This document shows positions 35,760 through 48,064 of a DNA stretch of 64,000 bases, in pieces. Numbering within the stretch: the first letter of the stretch is position 1; every line of letters starts with the position of its first letter. Source of the stretch: Linum tenue (lineage: Eukaryota > Streptophyta > Magnoliopsida > Malpighiales > Linaceae); contig CAMGYJ010000009.1 in assembly GCA_946122785.1 (NCBI GenBank), positions 30,539,633 through 30,603,632 on the forward strand, given 5' to 3'. The position numbers and the translations under genes are program-made. The notes beneath the pieces were generated by a model. The model saw nothing but the letters and a program-made list of their open reading frames with translations, was not told the origin of the DNA and searched no databases.

Positions 35760-36760
35760 ATAAAAAAAAAAAAAGCTAATTATAGTGGTTATGCATCCTC
35801 CAACATAGAGAAACACGCGTCATTTAAAGGCCAATGCTGCTCATTATTCTTGTTCATGAAAATTAAAAGAAAAAGGTTCGTAATGGTGCTCCACATTTAA
35901 ATTCAATTCAGATTTTTTTTTCTCTGGAAACCTAAACGCTTTTGTTGATTATGCACACCTTGGTGGGCAAGTGGGTAGTTAATTAGCGGATTGATATCGA
36001 TCCACCTATAAATAATCCGATCTGCAAGCAAAGGGTGATTGATGTGGGTGGATTGCGGATTGATAAATAATCTCCTACTCACACTTATGTAGGTGAGTGG
36101 TGGGTGGATTGCTGGTCACCCGAATAACCTAATCAACACTCTATTTTCACTTGATAAAATGTTGTTTCTTATGCTATTGAATATTCCTCGTATTTCCTAA
36201 CCACACTACACACTTACCATCTACTTCTAAAATCGAGAACAAAAAATATTTTTGGACTACTATTATGGGTTAGTGTAATATCCATTATGTATTGGATGCA
36301 AATAATAAACTACTAATTTTATAAAAGCCGCAAAATGTGTCTGTTTTCAAAATTTCTCTACACAATTGGTTGATAGAATATTGAAAATATTAATGCAAAT
36401 ACTACATGGATTCATACGAGACAAAGTGAATGTGTCAGAATCTTGCTACTTTACAAAGAACTTATTATAAATGTTAGTAAACTTTCTTAATGGATAGTTG
36501 GAGAATTGCCTTTGCGGATTAACCACAACTCAACTGCACCCATCCACCACCCACACAACCCAATCTGCAGAAAAATGTGGGTGAATAACGAGTCACAATT
36601 ATACCAACTCGCTATTTAATGGGTGGGTCGATATGAGACCAAAACCCATTAAACCCACTCATTACCCAAACCTGTTAAAATTTTAATGCGGGAGTTGGGT
36701 TTAAATCTGGAAAATGTGTTAATTGGAAAAAAAATTCATGTTCGGCCGGACAAAGACAAC
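35760..36760. other. Intergenic DNA, possible old hAT-like MITE
   Basis: Between about 35960 and 36690 there are GTGGGTGGATT- and CCCACCCATT-like runs of the same style as the neighbouring hAT MITEs, but I could not fix matching ends or a duplication. No gene. Confidence 0.45.
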
Positions 36761-36978
36761 GTGGTGATTTTCACGTTTGGTCACTCAGATTACATATTTG
36801 TTTCACGTTTGCCACCAGAAAATTTTCCTTTCTTAATCGTCACCTACATTACACTTTTATTTCACTGATGGTCACTGGTCGTTTAACTCTCCGACTCTGT
36901 TAACGTCGTTCGTTTTTTGATGACGTGGCCGACGGAAGTGCCAAGTTGGCAGTCAATAAAACTGAGTCAGCTTAGTTA
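36761..36978 (+). repeat. MULE left terminal inverted repeat
   Basis: It matches the inverse complement of 52880-53100 over about 220 bp with scattered mismatches, sharing blocks such as CACGTTTGGTCACTCAG and AAGTGCCAAGTTGGCAG. Confidence 0.88.
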
Positions 36979-37545
36979 AAAAAAAGACTTTGAGAACTGA
37001 CCCAACTGGAACCCGACCGTAGACCCATCCCGGCAAGTCTATTAACATTCACATTCAGGTCGAAAATGAAAAAGGAAAGCAAAAGGTTCTTCGTGTTCAC
37101 TCTCTCGTTCTCGTTTCCAGGCGAAGGGAAACTTCAGCTTCTTCTGTAAATTTCTATGGTTTAGGTGACCAACCCATCATCTCATCTCTTTTTGCTTCTG
37201 CTTCTTGTTTTTCTCTTTCGTTTATTGACCCCGCCATCATCTCGCTCTCCATTGACGAATCTGCAAAACCCTAAATCCCCAAATTGAAGTATCCAACAGT
37301 GATTCCTTGCTTTGGTCTTCTCTCCGAGGGTCGGCGTTGAAGAAAGGAGAAGTTGTAAGGTAATTCCTTGTTGTATTGGAGCTTTTATTGATTTCAATGA
37401 GGGTGTTCCTATAGACACGACAAGAGGTGGAAACGAATAAATTTCGGAGTCATGGTTGTCGATGGTGTTTTTATCTGTTTCAATGTCTGCCTTTTGGATT
37501 CTTTTATTGCGACATGGTGTTGTTTTTTCCAGGTTGCCGAGAATC

Positions 37546-38552
37546 ATGGTGGGACATGTGAGACCACCGAATGGTAGCCCACCTAAATATCGTAAGTTCC
37601 GTCGTTTCATGCTTGTTTATATGGTTCTTTATTGAAGATATCGTTTCCAGAAACAACCTTTCCCTTTTCAGAATGCTCTTAGACCACAGAATCGTTAGCA
37701 CTAAGATGAATTACACTAATTTTTTAAACCACAGGTCCATGTAGTGGGGAGTTTACTTTTGAAGTTCATGTAGACCATGAATTGAAGAAGAATAGTGGCA
37801 AACATTTCTTGAAGGAGAAGACCATCAATCCATCATGTTCTATGATTATGCTGACATTGATGAATTATCCCTCATTGACTTGCCTGATATATATGAGAAG
37901 TGTGGTGGGAAGATCCAAAAACCAACATTCTACTGGAAAGCTCCCGATGATGATTCAATGATGGAGATTGCCAACAATGGGGATTTGATGCCCATGGCTG
38001 CAACAGCAAACCAACACCCTTGCATCATAGAGCTTTTTGCCATAGGGGATAAGGAAGTTCAGGAATTTATGGGTAGTGACCTGGAGGAAGATGGAACCGG
38101 AGGTTTGGTGAATGATGCAACTTTGTTTGGTCATTCTGACGAGGAGGACATGGACTACAACATATCGGAGGATGATAGTGACTATGAGGGTGACTCTGAA
38201 ATGGCCAGTAGTGATGGTGACAATGCTGATTTTGAGAAGAATTGTAATGAAGATGTTGAAGCTGACATGGGCAGATTTATGAATGGCCACTCCAACATGG
38301 ACGATCAAGACTTGGGTGACGAGGAGTCTGATTTTGTGGAATCAGATGATCGCAGAACTGTTCATAGTTCAGACGAAGACTCTGAGGATGTGAATACCCC
38401 CGAGTTTCGGGCGTATCTTGATAGGGAGAAGCCAGTGTTTGCTATTGATAAAAAAATCTGCAACTTTGACGTGTTGAAGGATGCGATAAAGATGCATTCT
38501 TTCCTTGAGAAGCGTCCAATTACACTCAAGAAGAATGACAAAAAGAGGCTTC
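37546..38552 (+). pseudogene. mudrA transposase, N-terminal part (before the insertion)
   Basis: The likely start ATG at 37546 opens a short exon ending KYR; a GTAAGT...ACAG intron (37592-37734) joins it to RPCSGEFTFEV. A one-base shift near 37800-37835 then breaks the frame. From 37835 a 242-codon frame runs on: a DYADIDELSLIDL segment, a long acidic region (about residues 85-190), and the first half of the MuDR DNA-binding domain (FAIDKKICNFDVLKDAI, then KNDKKRL). It stops at the Athila insertion, and the frame resumes at 49474. Confidence 0.85.
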
Positions 38553-39919
38553 TGACACGTTAAAACACAACACCAAACTGCGACCAAGTGTAATCGCAGT
38601 TCGGAAATGTAGTACCAGGCAAGCTCTAATTGTCAACCCGAGGTCTAGATCTACTGCCTACTCCGTGTATATTTGTTATCTAGCAAACTAAGTCGATTGA
38701 TTGTGGTTTTAACTAAAAGCAGTAAGAAAGCAGGAAATGGTTCGGTTTTCTAAAGCAAAGGAAGAGTCACTCGGGAATGAGTCCCAGGTTTCAGTTGTAA
38801 TTACCCTGGGTTGATTTACTGTTGATTAAACTGCGAAAGATCCGACAGTAGCTTGGAATCTCTTAAGCTGACCAAGCCCTCTCATGCAGGCTAACCGGCA
38901 GGCGACTAACCTTCACCGGAATAGACTGCTGAGGCAATAACCATAGAACTCCACTACTGGAATTGGGTTCCAGTACAAAGCAGTAGATTGATTAACTCTC
39001 GTATAACCAATCTACCACTACCGAATGATGAAACTCTAACAACCTAATCAGATTCTATCTATCTCAGGTTGCAGCAGAAATCAAGAAAAGATGATCAGAC
39101 TTCAATTGATTCAACAAATCATGCATCATTCGATTAAAATCAAACATTATAACAATCCCAAGTCATTACAATCAAGATCCCTAACACATGGAACTAGGGT
39201 TCTTCATACCCAAGTGAGAGAAAGCTCTACTCCATAGAGAGAAAGAGAGGGAAACAGAATACAAAGCAGTCATACTCATAACAATGGGAAGAATCTGCTC
39301 TGGGATGTTGATCTTCACTCCAAGGATGATTTCCACGCTTGATTGATGAAACCCAGCTCCAAAACCACTCTTAGGGGGTGTTCTTCGCACTTTCTCTCTC
39401 TAGGGCTCTATTTTTGCTCCAAAAAATCAACTCTCTCACTTTTGGCCCGAAATTGGGTTAAAAACCAGAAATTTCCGACCACACGGCCGTGTGGAAATCC
39501 CAGCTGCCCGTGTGGCTCTCAAAACGTGGAGTTTCACTTAAATGGCTTCAGTTACGCTACACGGCCAAAACCACACGGCCGTGTGGATTTCCAGGCTGCC
39601 CGTGTGAGCTCGCTGGACTTTCCACACGGCCACAGGGGGTCCCCTACAAAGCCAGTGTGGCTTACCCGTGCAAAATGATGCCACACGGCCAAGTGACATG
39701 GCCGTGTGGGATTTTAAGTGCGCCCGTGTGGCTTCCTCAGCCGCTCGCCAAACGTCCAATCTTCGTCCAATCGACCCCGAACTCGTTCCCAAACCTTCAT
39801 TCACGTACTAGGACCTGAAATATCACAAACGAGAACAACCTAGCGTGAAATCGGCCTAAAACACGAGAAATAAGACTCAAACGGTGAAGAATGGTGGACA
39901 AAAACATGTGTATACATCA
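38553..39919 (-). repeat. Athila 3' LTR, 1367 bp
   Basis: It starts TGACACG on the plus strand and ends ACATCA. It lacks a short block (about 16 bp) that the other LTR has near 48297-48318. Its right part carries a cluster of CACACGGCCGTGTG palindromes. Confidence 0.94.
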
Positions 39920-39935
39920 AATTCTCCCACACTTA
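39920..39935 (-). other. Athila polypurine tract
   Basis: On the minus strand a purine-rich AGTGTGGGAGAATT lies directly before the 3' LTR start (TGATGTATAC). Confidence 0.75.
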
Positions 39936-41893
39936 ACTGTTTGCTTGTCCCCAAGCAAACCAAGTCAGATATAAGGTAAGCTCAAAACATCTTAATCATG
40001 CTACCGTTGGGGACATATCATATCGGCACAAAACAAGTGAATCATACTGGCTTTGGTCATTAACACATGGACAACTTCAACACTAACCTGGATAACCACC
40101 ACAAAAGACATTCGAGTGCAGCAAAATCGGGTAGAGAAAGAGTCTCCCTTCTGTTCATGAACCAACATAGACTCGACTCAACCACATAGCCAAGACAGTC
40201 ATCGCATGCATCAAACTCAAGAGATCAGAATTGAGACCGAGCAATCTAGGTCCTCACCGGGGTAAAAGAGTATATAGAATATGAGAAAATGAATCGCTCA
40301 CTCTCGACCAGTGGGGTCAGGACAATTTGATGCAAAAAAATGCGCATGCTTATTCTCTCAATCCCTAACGTCTCTTCACCATGAAGGCAGCCTCTAAATG
40401 TTAGAGTTCACATATGGGGTGTCACCACTAACTAATCCGGAGGTCTTAGACACAGGTTCAGATGACTGGCTAGGGTCTTGGACATGGGGAAAATGCCTTT
40501 TAGGTGGTGGAAATATTCATAGCACAAGGTTCCACATTTCCCAACCCTACACAATCACAGTCAATCAAACTACTTACTTTCTTTCTGCCATTCTGCATTA
40601 CTCACATTCTCTGGAGCACAAGAGCGAAGGAGGTCACGTAAATGTTAGCATTTCCAAGCCAGACTGCTAAGAAACACCACTTAATGGGCACTATTTAGAT
40701 TTTTGATGGTGGCTCTCTTTTGCTTTCATTCATTTTTTTCTTTTTGTTCTCTAATTCATTTCTTGAGAGAACCACCACCTATGCACATTTTTCAAACACA
40801 TGCCCAACTTTTTAAGAACTACCTCCAACCCTCACATTTTATTTAGCAGAAACAGCAGAGAACATGTAAAAACCACTCTGTGGAACCTTCTAAGAGATGC
40901 AAAAGGGTGATTTTCCATTGTAGACTGAAAGAAAGGATAACACACGACTCAAAGGGCTGACTAGGGGATATGACACATCATGACAGTCAATTTGGTCGTG
41001 GGCTAATCCTATGCCTCCATCATCTTAGCTAATGACAACGTGAATGCTACACATCATGGAAGAGGGATCTATCGCACAAGAAAGAAACGAGTAGGCTCGA
41101 ATCTCACATGGCTACCTATATGCTCTATCTCTCATTCTGATTCCCTGAACTAGATGCATAAAAGACTGTCAAGAACAAGTGATCAATCCAAGTCACAGTT
41201 GGTAAGCAAACAGTTGAAAAACTGAACCCCTACACAACTCTAATGCACGTCTCATTCATCATCGTAGGTTGTCCTAGTTACAATCAAGCTGTCATGCAAC
41301 AATTCGAAAGCCATTCGATTCACCAATCAAATCACATTGCCAATATGATCATGCAAACAGCGCTATTTGGAGCCCTCAAATCTCGAGATTTAGACAGCGG
41401 ACTAGGCTCCAAGCACACATATATAGATTCCAACCGATACAAAGCACCCCCCACACTTAAGCACAACATTGCCCTCAATGGAGCAGAGGGAGAGATAAGG
41501 GGAACGATGTACCAGATTGAAATACTGTCGGGAGACAGGAAATGGACCAGTCAGCGGGAAACATATGGAATGACGGAACAGTTCTGCACGAAGGGAACAT
41601 AAAGAACACACTAGCACACTGTGCGTTAGGGATCAAAGTTGGCCCAGATGGCCACACAATAGACAATCCACAAAAGAAAGAAAAAAAAACAAACGACAGA
41701 CTCAGTTCAAGCTCCGCACACACATGGAGCAACCACGAAAAAGTCTTAAACAAAAACACACTCGGAGGGGCGACGAGTACAGAATACTCGTCGCCAAGGT
41801 TGTCCAAATCGATGTCTTTCATGAAGGCATCATCATCAGCTGGCGGGGGTGGAAGTGGAGAGTCCTCCCAGGGAGTCCTCCAGACTGGACCTC
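39936..41893. other. Non-coding 3' interior of the Athila element
   Basis: I see no credible coding frame. The stretch corresponds to the long untranslated region between the last frame and the purine tract typical of Athila elements. Confidence 0.6.
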
Positions 41894-43081
41894 CTACATA
41901 CGCCGAGATCGGCCCCGCTCCCTTTCGATGTGAGCAAGGGTCACCCCCTGCTGGGTCTCCATACAGTCGAGGCGCTCGTTATAAGCATCCATCCTGGTCT
42001 TATACTCGGCCTGGTGAGCCAAGTACTGCTGCTGGAACTGGATATGATGGTCAAGGAGCTGCTGATTCTGGAGACTCAGCTGCTGAAACTGGTGAGTGAA
42101 GTAGTCCTGTCCTGGGAAAGTGGAATTGCTACCCCCGTACTCGAAGGTGGTCTGGCGGGGAGCAGCAGCAGTGTCCACATCCTCGGGGTGGACATCCTTA
42201 GTGGCCTCTTCCTCAGGAGCATCGACCTGGTCCTCCGCTGGGAGGGGTGGAGCAGGAAACCCCTCGATCCACTTGATGCCGCGCTCGACTCGCAGCAAGT
42301 GCATATGCTGGATCGTGACTTCGCCGAAGACACTGGTGTCCCCCTGCTCTGTGCAACCCTGCAGTGGGATCTGGAAGTAGGTGGCCAGGCGGGTGATGAG
42401 GGGGGTGCAGTAGAGGGTCCCCAGTTGTAAAGCGCTCTTGTCCATAGTCCGGGCCACCACAGAACCCAGGTGGAGAGGGTGGTTCGCCGTGCGGATGGAC
42501 TGGATGAAGTACATGGACCGCCTGGTGAGGGTGCTGGAACTGTCCCCAGCTGGAGTGTAGGACTTCGCCAGCATGTGGTGGAGAATGCGGTTATCGAGCT
42601 GCAGGGTGCTAGCCTTCGTCCGCCCTGCAAGGAAGGGACGCTGACCAGGCTGAGCTAGGCGGGTGTACAGCACCTTGAAATTCACACCCATTGGATTGTT
42701 GAGCTCGGTGACGTAATCCTTGTCATCGTCCAGGCCGAGGTCGAGAGCGACCACCAAGTCGTGGTAGCTCATGGAGCGGGGCTCACCCCCGAGCCTGAAC
42801 TTGACAGCTTCACCGTCCGCCCAGTCCTCGGTATCTTCGTGCTTGAAGGTCGTATAGAACTCGAGCACCAGCTCGTGGTAGACCTTCTCTCGAATGGACA
42901 GCAGACGGCGCCAAGGGCGGCTGGTGGCAATGGCGAGGAAGTGGTCGTAGCAATGCAGCTTCTCAAACTCCCTCCTGGGATGCGTCCCAAACGAGAAGGC
43001 CAGGACGCGTTTAAAGCGATCCTGGTGGGGCCCCCTCTTCAAATCCCGGATGAACGGGTGCTTGAGGTCGGGTTTCATCAT
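41894..43081 (-). pseudogene. ATHILA-family frame in env-like position
   Basis: An open frame of 395 codons from the ATG at 43081. I see blocks such as FRLGGEPRSMSYHDLVVALDL and YTPAGDSSSTLTRRSMYFI that resemble the plant ATHILA ORF-1 family, followed by a proline/acidic stretch and a glutamine-rich tail (QQLSLQNQQLLDHHIQFQQQ). Its function is unknown. Just upstream the minus strand shows a splice-acceptor-like TTCTTTTGCAG, compatible with expression from a spliced RNA. The frame is intact although pol is deleted. It is marked as a pseudogene only because it belongs to a defective element. Confidence 0.75.
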
Positions 43082-44356
43082 GGTCCTGCAAAAGAACAAC
43101 CCAAAGTGGATCCAAAAGAGCTATGAAAAAGATTAATCACACCCCCACACTTGAGAAAATAAAATAGCCGAACCATAGTTCGGGGGTCAATAACTCGATC
43201 AAACAAGCACAATCTGGGTGGGGGTGCACATCCATGATGAAGTAGACAACTTAAGGTTCACATCCATAGCAAATACACCATCAAAGCACATCATTAAGGG
43301 CCCCAACCGGCTCCCACAAAATGGTATGAAAAACTGGCATTTCATTGAACACCTTGCGTGCACTATTAAGTTAAGCATGGAATTGGCAAATTTCTAGCAC
43401 ACAAGGGCTCAAGCAAGCAAGGGGAACATTGCCCAACACAATCCACACATAAACCAAGCCTTCCCCTCAATCAATTGCACACAATTCACACATGGCAAAG
43501 TTGTTTTCTAAACATACACCCTAACACCCAATTCTCCACAATTCACAAGGTAAAGGGCAAAATCAAACCTGGAGACACAAGTAGAGGTGTAGGGGATGAT
43601 GAGGGGAAGGCAATGGAAGCGACGAAACCCCCAAAATCAGTCCGGAAATGCTCGCCGGAGTCTCGCCTCCTGCGACTCAAAATCAGTCCAAATCGCCTCA
43701 AAATCGAGGGATAGGCCGAAAATGGGGAGGAAAGGTTGGGTGTGGTGTTGGTTTGGTGAAAAATCGACCAAAAATGGCAGGAAAATCCCCAAAGAGGTGA
43801 AAAGTCGCGGTTTTCCGGCGAGGGGGAGAGGATTCCGGCGAGGGGAGTTGGATTTTCTGGCGACGCGGCCGTGTGGTTTGAATTTATAGACGCTGGCTCG
43901 GCCACACGGGCATGCCCACACGGCCATGTGAGGTGCAATAATGCCCGTGTGTGGCCGAGAAAATCACACGGCCTGGCCGAGGGATTTCACACGGCAGCGT
44001 GAAAGAGCAATTCTGGCCGTGTGGAAATCGCCGAGCCTTAACACGGCCAAAGGCCAATTCCACACGGCCGTGTGAGGGACCCCTGCTGCCCGTGTGGAAC
44101 TTCCAGGGGCTTCACACGGCCACAGACCAATAACACACGACCGTGTGGAATTTAGGCCTGGCCGTGTGGAATTTGAGAGCCCCGAATTTGACCTGTTTTC
44201 GCGCAAAATCGACATTCGACTCTTGGACAACACCTTAAGACTAAAAAACACAAAAAATCAAAAGGAAAAAGGAAAGGAAGTGCAAACCTAGGTGGGGTTG
44301 CCTCCCCACAAGCGCTTCTTTACCGTCTTTTAGCTGGACGCCAGTATGGTGGATGC
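43082..44356. other. Athila spacer with palindromic CACACGGCCGTGTG copies
   Basis: Non-coding. From about 43865 to 44175 it holds roughly a dozen copies or half-copies of CACACGGCCGTGTG, related to those in the LTRs. The stretch 44280-44350 resembles the conserved sequence after pol in Athila elements. Confidence 0.7.
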
Positions 44357-44605
44357 TCAGAAAGGTGAAGGAACAGGTGCCTCAAAGAGCGGATCCACAT
44401 CGCTCTTGTGGTACAGCTTCAGGTGGTGGGCATGCACACGATGAATGTGGCCACCAGAACTCGTCAACTCGACCTGGCCATCCGGCAGGATGCAAGCGAG
44501 TGAATACTGGGATGGCCAAGGCGGTCGAGGCTCAGGAGGCGGGACCAACTCATAGTGGTCTCCGGTTTTCTTGTGAGCAGGCTTAGCTACCTGCAGCTTC
44601 ACCCG
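44357..44605 (-). pseudogene. Athila pol remnant (integrase tail)
   Basis: After the protease frame's stop codon, the same frame continues for about 80 codons with KPAHKKTGDHYELVPPP and VELTSSGGHIHRVHAHHLKLY. The latter resembles the C-terminal tail of Athila-type integrases. Everything between (RT, RNase H, integrase core) is missing, which places a deletion of several kilobases near 44606. Confidence 0.6.
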
Positions 44606-45832
44606 TCACTCCTCCTTGATCTTGTCTTTTGGTAACGGGGTGTATGGGAGTGGCGGCGAAGAAATGTGAGAGGGATCCTGCAAAATGGGAAGCACAGAAG
44701 GATACACGACAGACTCGTGCTCCGGGTGAGAAACAGCATGCAGAGGCGATGAAGCAGGGAGAGTATTAGCAATGGAAAAGGTTATTCGCTCCTCGCCATC
44801 CCTCAAGACTAAGGTCCCATCATGTACATCTATGAGAGCCTTGGCGGTGGCCAGGAAAGGCCTTCCCAGTATAAGGGGCACTTCTGTGTCCTCGTTGATG
44901 TCCAAGACAACAAAATCCACAGGATAAAAGAATCTGCCAACCTTAACCAGAAGGTCTTCCACTATGCCCCTAGGGTGAACTATAGAGCGGTCAGCTAATT
45001 GAAGACTTATCCTAGTGGCACGGGGTTCACCTAGGCCTAGTTTCTTGAACAATTTATATGGCATGACATTGATACTAGAACCTAGATCCGCCAAGGACCT
45101 CTCTACATGCAATTTACCTATAGAGCAGGGGATAGTAAAACTACCTGGGTCCTTCTGCTTCGGCGGAAGCTTGTTCTGCAGAATGGCCGAGCACTCCTCG
45201 CTGAGCTCCACAGTGGCCAGCTCCCTCAGCTTCTGCTTCTTTGAGAAAAGATCTTTCAAAAACTTTGCATACTTAGGCATTTGAGATAGTGCCTCCAGGA
45301 AGGGCACTTGGACATTCAGCTTCCTAAGCATGGACATGAAGTTCCCGAACTCTGCCTCTAGCCTATCTTTGTGCAACCGAGTAGGGAAGGGGAGTTGAGG
45401 GATATACTCCTTCACTACTAGTTGCGGCTTAGGCGCATGCACCTCAACCTCCGTCTCCGCTTCTTCTTCCACCGCTGGAGATGCCGAGGCAGGTCTACCT
45501 CCCGCTTGTCTGGCCCGGACAGGTGGGTCTGCACTCTCTTTGCCGCTCCTCGTTGCGATGGCATTACAGTGGGCATTATGGTCCTTCGGATTAGGAATGG
45601 TATGACCTGGCAAGGTACCTAGAGCCCTCTGCGCCACTGCTTGAGCCACACTCCCCAGCTGGGTTTGGATATCCTGCAAGACAGCTTGTGTGTTCCTCTG
45701 GCCAGCTTCAAGAGCCAGGAATTTACCCGAAGCCTTTTCCATGAACTGCTCGATAGTATTGAATTTCAAAGCACTGGAACTGGCAAGAGAACCCACCAAG
45801 TCCCGCAATTCAGCTATCAGATCATTCTGCAC
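44606..45832 (-). pseudogene. Athila gag C-terminal part and aspartic protease
   Basis: The frame carries a gag-derived helical region, the conserved EYIPQLPFPTRL and FLEALSQMPKYAKFLKDL blocks, then a retropepsin-like domain with LADLGSSINVMPY (normally ADSGAS: the aspartate stays, the next serine is leucine) and VPLILGRPFLATA. It ends at a stop before the integrase remnant. The continuous 408-codon frame suggests limited decay. Confidence 0.9.
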
Positions 45833-47920
45833 TGGGTTGCAGGGGCTGCACCTGGCTGCTGGAAGCGTCGCGGCTGTGGTTGAGCAGCATGCCCCTGCAT
45901 GGGTTGGTAGAGAGGCTGCTGCTGTTGCTGAAATTGCCCCTATCTGGGTTGATATGGCGGCCTCTGGAAGCCTGGCGGTCCTTGGGATGCGGGTGGTCTA
46001 GGATTGGCCCCAACCCAGGAGAAGTTGGGATGCTGGCGCCACCCCTCGTTGTACGTGTTACTGTAGGGTCATTGCACCTAGCAGCAATGCAGTTAAAAGC
46101 GCGATTCTACCTAGAAGCGGAAACTAGGTAAAATCGTAAAACGTAGAATCAAAACGTAAAAGCGTAAGTGTTTGACGCACCCTCTAAAATAGCTAAAATA
46201 TGTTAAGTACAACATATAGTATGTAAAATGTGAGAGTGTAGATTTTAGATAAGTGAATAACTACATGAAATTCATAATTAAAATGTAATATCTAACACAT
46301 AAACTAATTTGTGTTGACTCAACAGTAGAGAAAACTCATAACATCTTAATAATAAGCTCATAAACGTAGATCGTAACCTGTAAACGAGCTTGAGAATCTA
46401 AATTCTCATAAGCTGGTTTGAGTTTACATAATTACATACGATCAATTACCCATAAACTTTTATCGTAACCCAGGTAAGAGCCACATGTGAAGATTAAGGG
46501 AGTAGACTGATAGAAGGTCAACGACTGTTGAGAATAACATTAGGTGTCTTTTCAACCTAATGTGAAGCCCCTATCTCGACACTAGTTGTAGAACGAGTGA
46601 TGAATCATGTTTTCCTTTTTTTATTTTTTGCTGATATGTCTCCAAAATTACATCATTTTGGGCCAATTAGCACATTTTTATGAGATGATCAAAATCGTAT
46701 AAAAACGCTTCAGAATCGCGATTTTACCGATTTTAAGCGATTTTACCCATGTTTTTACCAATTTTTGTGACTAAGCGACTTTAGGTAGAAACTGAAACGC
46801 TTTGGTGGCCTGGATACATAAAAACGTAAGTTTTTACGTTTTAAAGCGCGATTTTGACTGCATTGCCTAGCAGTATTGATGAAGTTCACCTGCTCCTGGG
46901 GTGTAGTCGACTCCCTCATCACCTGGCAGTCTTCCACAGTGTGATGGGTGCTCTCGCACCACTGGTAGTGCATCGCTTGCTGCTGTCCGGTCCCTGGAAT
47001 CATTCTAGATCGATCGATGGCTGAAACCAGCTGCACCAAATCAGATGACTGGGTGGCTACAGCATGCACAGGTCGCCCTGGTGCTCGTCTCAATCTCCTC
47101 GCAGTCCCCCAATCATAGGCCTGCTCTGCCATCTCTTCAAAAAGTTGATTCAGCTATGACAGTGTCTTGGTGAGCATATTCCCGCCATAGACCGAGTCAA
47201 TCAGCTGCTTGTCTTCCGGGAAGAGGGCATGGTAGAAGGTGCCCACCTTGAAGGCATCGGTAAAACCATGGTTGGGACACTTGAGAGGAAGAGATTGGTG
47301 TATCTCTCCCAAGCATCCCGGATGGTCTCATCTTCATCCTGAGCAAAGTGGGTAATCTGCTTCTGCAGGTCCGCCGTCTTGGACGGGGGATGGTAGCGAG
47401 TGAGGAACTTGTTCGCCAAGTTGGCGAATGTGGTGATCAATCCAAGGGGGCTGGTGTCCAGTCACTCGTTGGCCTGCCCCTCCAAAGTGACTGGGAAGTA
47501 CCTCAGCTGGATGGCATCGACTAGGACCCCATTTATCTTGATTCCATCGATGAGCTCGTGGAATCGCCTCAGATGTGATCGGGGGCACTCACCCTTTTTG
47601 CCTCGGAACACCATCGAACCGCGCAACATGGTGATTATAGAGGTACTCACCTCAAAGTTATTCGCTAGCACATGAGGGTGATGAATGGGCTACCTCATGT
47701 CCGCGGCTCTGGCGGTCCAGTAGTATCCCATGGTCTGCTCCTCAGGAAGGACCACATCATGGTCCTGTGGGTCACCCATCTCTTCTTCGTCGGCGATTTG
47801 CAGCTGTGCTAGCGCCTCCTCCGCAGCCAGTCGCGCCTTTAGAGCCCACTTGAAGTTCCTACAGGTTCGTTCAAGCTCTTGGTCTAATGGTAGTAAATCT
47901 CCTGACTGGCTACGGGTCAT
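45833..47920 (-). pseudogene. Athila gag, N-terminal part, interrupted by a transposon
   Basis: The start ATG at 47920 gives MTRSQSGDLLPL. Broken segments then show the retrotransposon gag core: FRGKKGEC...HLRRFHELIDG, FPVTLEGQANEW, LANKFLTRYHPPSKTADLQKQI and ETIRDAWERY (47201-47671). A YQWCESTHHTVEDC zinc-like motif follows (46755-47132), and a glutamine/proline-rich linker leads to 45833. Several frameshifts occur, and an hAT-like element sits in the frame at 46085-46865. Confidence 0.85.
46085..46865. mobile_element. hAT-like non-autonomous element inside gag, 781 bp
   Basis: The ends CAATGCAGTTAAAAGCGCG and the inverse of CGCGATTTTGACTGCATTG match with few differences, and a perfect 8-bp duplication CCTAGCAG flanks it (46077-46084 and 46866-46873). 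It has no transposase. The terminal motif is not the usual hAT CA(G)GG type, so the superfamily rests mainly on the duplication length. Confidence 0.85.
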
Positions 47921-48040
47921 GCACTACCTGCACACAATCAGCAAAAGCAACCCGTGAAGGCACACAGGTGGAAGAGAGAAAATGCAGTAAAGAAAAAGCT
48001 AGAGTAACAAACGTTCACGTTTCCCCAATAACCTAGAGGG

Positions 48041-48062
48041 TCCCCGGCAACGGCGCCAAAAA
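48041..48062 (-). other. Athila primer-binding site (tRNA-Asp type)
   Basis: The minus strand reads TTTTTGGCGCCGTTGCCGGGGA just inside the 5' LTR, matching the 3' end of plant tRNA-Asp. Confidence 0.88.
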
Positions 48063-48064
48063 CT

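Noticed and set aside
42076..42630. Alternative frames over the ATHILA open frame
   Set aside because: Serine/threonine-rich shadows of a GC-rich coding region; the 395-codon frame explains the sequence better.
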